Origin: JBBDIM01 sp040880405
GTDB lineage: Bacteria > Planctomycetota > Planctomycetia > Pirellulales > Pirellulaceae
DNA: 25,678 bases
Assembly (NCBI GenBank): GCA_040880405.1
Contig: JBBDIM010000111.1
Span: 1-25,678, forward strand
Reading direction: 5' to 3'
Shown here: positions 25,223 through 25,678 of the stretch, piece by piece
How the letters are laid out: every line of letters begins with the position of its first letter
How positions within the stretch are numbered: the first letter of the stretch is position 1
Program-made: the position numbers and the translations under genes
Notes under the pieces: generated by a model
The model's input: the letters and a program-made list of their open reading frames with translations, nothing else
What the model was told of the DNA's origin: nothing
Database searches by the model: none

Positions 25223-25594
25223 ATGGCCCACCTGTTCGCGATTGAGATCCGAACTTCCCGCTTGCCGGAGATGATCCGTTGGTACGAAACCTACTTGCGG
25301 CTCAAGGTGATCCTCCGCGTCCAAGACGATGGCTACGTCTTACTCGCGCGGGAAAATCTCCGCATCGCGCTGCTGCGACGGCCAGAGGAGTCGTTGCCTC
25401 CGCCCAACCGGATGACGTTGGCCTTGGAATCGGACGATTTGGAGTCGATAGAGAAGGTCGCCCAAACGCAAACCGCATCTGGTGAAGAAGCCCCCGCCAT
25501 CCAAACCAACGACGAGGGTTTGCAGGAGTTGACGCTCACCGACCCGGACGGCAACCGGGTGAAGTTTTTTCGGTGGGGAGAACTTGCGGGGTAG
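25223..25594 (+). CDS. VOC-fold (glyoxalase/bleomycin-resistance type) protein
   Basis: A 123-residue single VOC module. It has the opening beta-strand and helix (LPEMIRWYETYL), the middle strands (GYVLLA, LRIALL) and the closing LTDPDGNRVKFF turn. Family members usually carry a metal-binding His on the first strand and a Glu after DPDGN. Here the first strand has no His at the expected place and the last position is Lys114. A metal-dependent enzyme is therefore doubtful, and a binding or metal-free role is more likely. The ATG at 25223 is directly downstream of REP copy 4. The function is unknown and the neighbours give no pathway. Confidence 0.82.
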   Translation: MAHLFAIEIRTSRLPEMIRWYETYLRLKVILRVQDDGYVLLARENLRIALLRRPEESLPPPNRMTLALESDDLESIEKVAQTQTASGEEAPAIQTNDEGLQELTLTDPDGNRVKFFRWGELAG

Positions 25595-25610
25595 CCACGG
25601 TCGCAAAGAA

Positions 25611-25671
25611 CGTGGGGGCCCCGCGGGTTGGGTTCGCCCCTGAGACGAAGCGGGTTGGCACTTCCCCCACG
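25611..25671. other. Long-loop inverted repeat after the VOC gene
   Basis: CGTGGGGG (25611-25618) is complementary to CCCCCACG (25664-25671), and CTTTT follows. The enclosed 45 nt contains GGGTTGGGTTCGCCCC and GAAGCGGGTTGGC, which could form a further small hairpin. It may be a terminator or another dispersed repeat cut off by the window edge. Confidence 0.35.
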
Positions 25672-25678
25672 CTTTTGG

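Overview
The window (about 25.7 kb, GC-rich) looks like a draft or metagenome-assembled chromosome segment of a Planctomycetota bacterium, most likely related to the Pirellulales. The main evidence is the pair of planctomycete-type secreted cytochrome genes: a PSCyt1-WD40 protein and a PSCyt2/DUF1549-DUF1553 protein. A run of 10 Ns marks an assembly gap. No rRNA, tRNA, CRISPR array, phage gene or recognisable transposase gene was found.

Layout. A terminator of an upstream gene (33-96) precedes an MscS-type channel (151-1983, +), which converges on a small two-helix membrane protein (2000-2302, -). A stand-alone CheY-like receiver follows (2624-3025, +), then a gene-free stretch rich in palindromes and a small anchored protein (3499-3807, -). 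About 1 kb of repeat-filled spacer leads to a large LplT-PlsC-acyl-ACP-synthetase fusion for lysophospholipid repair (4814-8683, +). A second repeat cluster follows, then a two-gene RND efflux operon on the minus strand (lipoprotein adaptor 12362-13711, pump 9185-12319). queC (14016-14699, -) has repeat clusters on both sides. Next come PSCyt1-WD40 (15561-17003, +), a gap with an inverted partial gene copy, and the PSCyt2/DUF1549/DUF1553 gene (17510-20815, +). An ABC-2 exporter operon (21063-22954, +), a GntP-family permease with an extra loop domain (23250-24926, -) and a VOC-fold protein (25223-25594, +) complete the window.

The most striking content is intergenic. One family is an approximately 82-92 bp palindromic REP-like element: four good copies and one decayed copy. 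Its arms carry an AAAAAGGGGTCAGGACTC-type motif, its core is asymmetric, and one copy shows paired arm changes that preserve the stem. A second set consists of paired inverted arms built from short tandem units of 8, 9 or 10 nt (ACGCAGAG, CACAGAGGN, CACGAATNN, CACGGATNNN). Most share a TTA(G/A)CCAC...GTGG(C/T)TAA terminus although their units differ, and they nest and interleave in the same spacers. No mobilising enzyme is encoded here, so these are probably non-autonomous elements moved in trans; that last step is inference.

Functionally the genes are mainly envelope-related: osmotic release, phospholipid remodelling, drug efflux, ABC export, organic-acid uptake and secreted c-type cytochrome-like proteins. 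I see no defence island or biosynthetic cluster. I consider the repeat system and the structure around the gap the best candidates for something not previously described.
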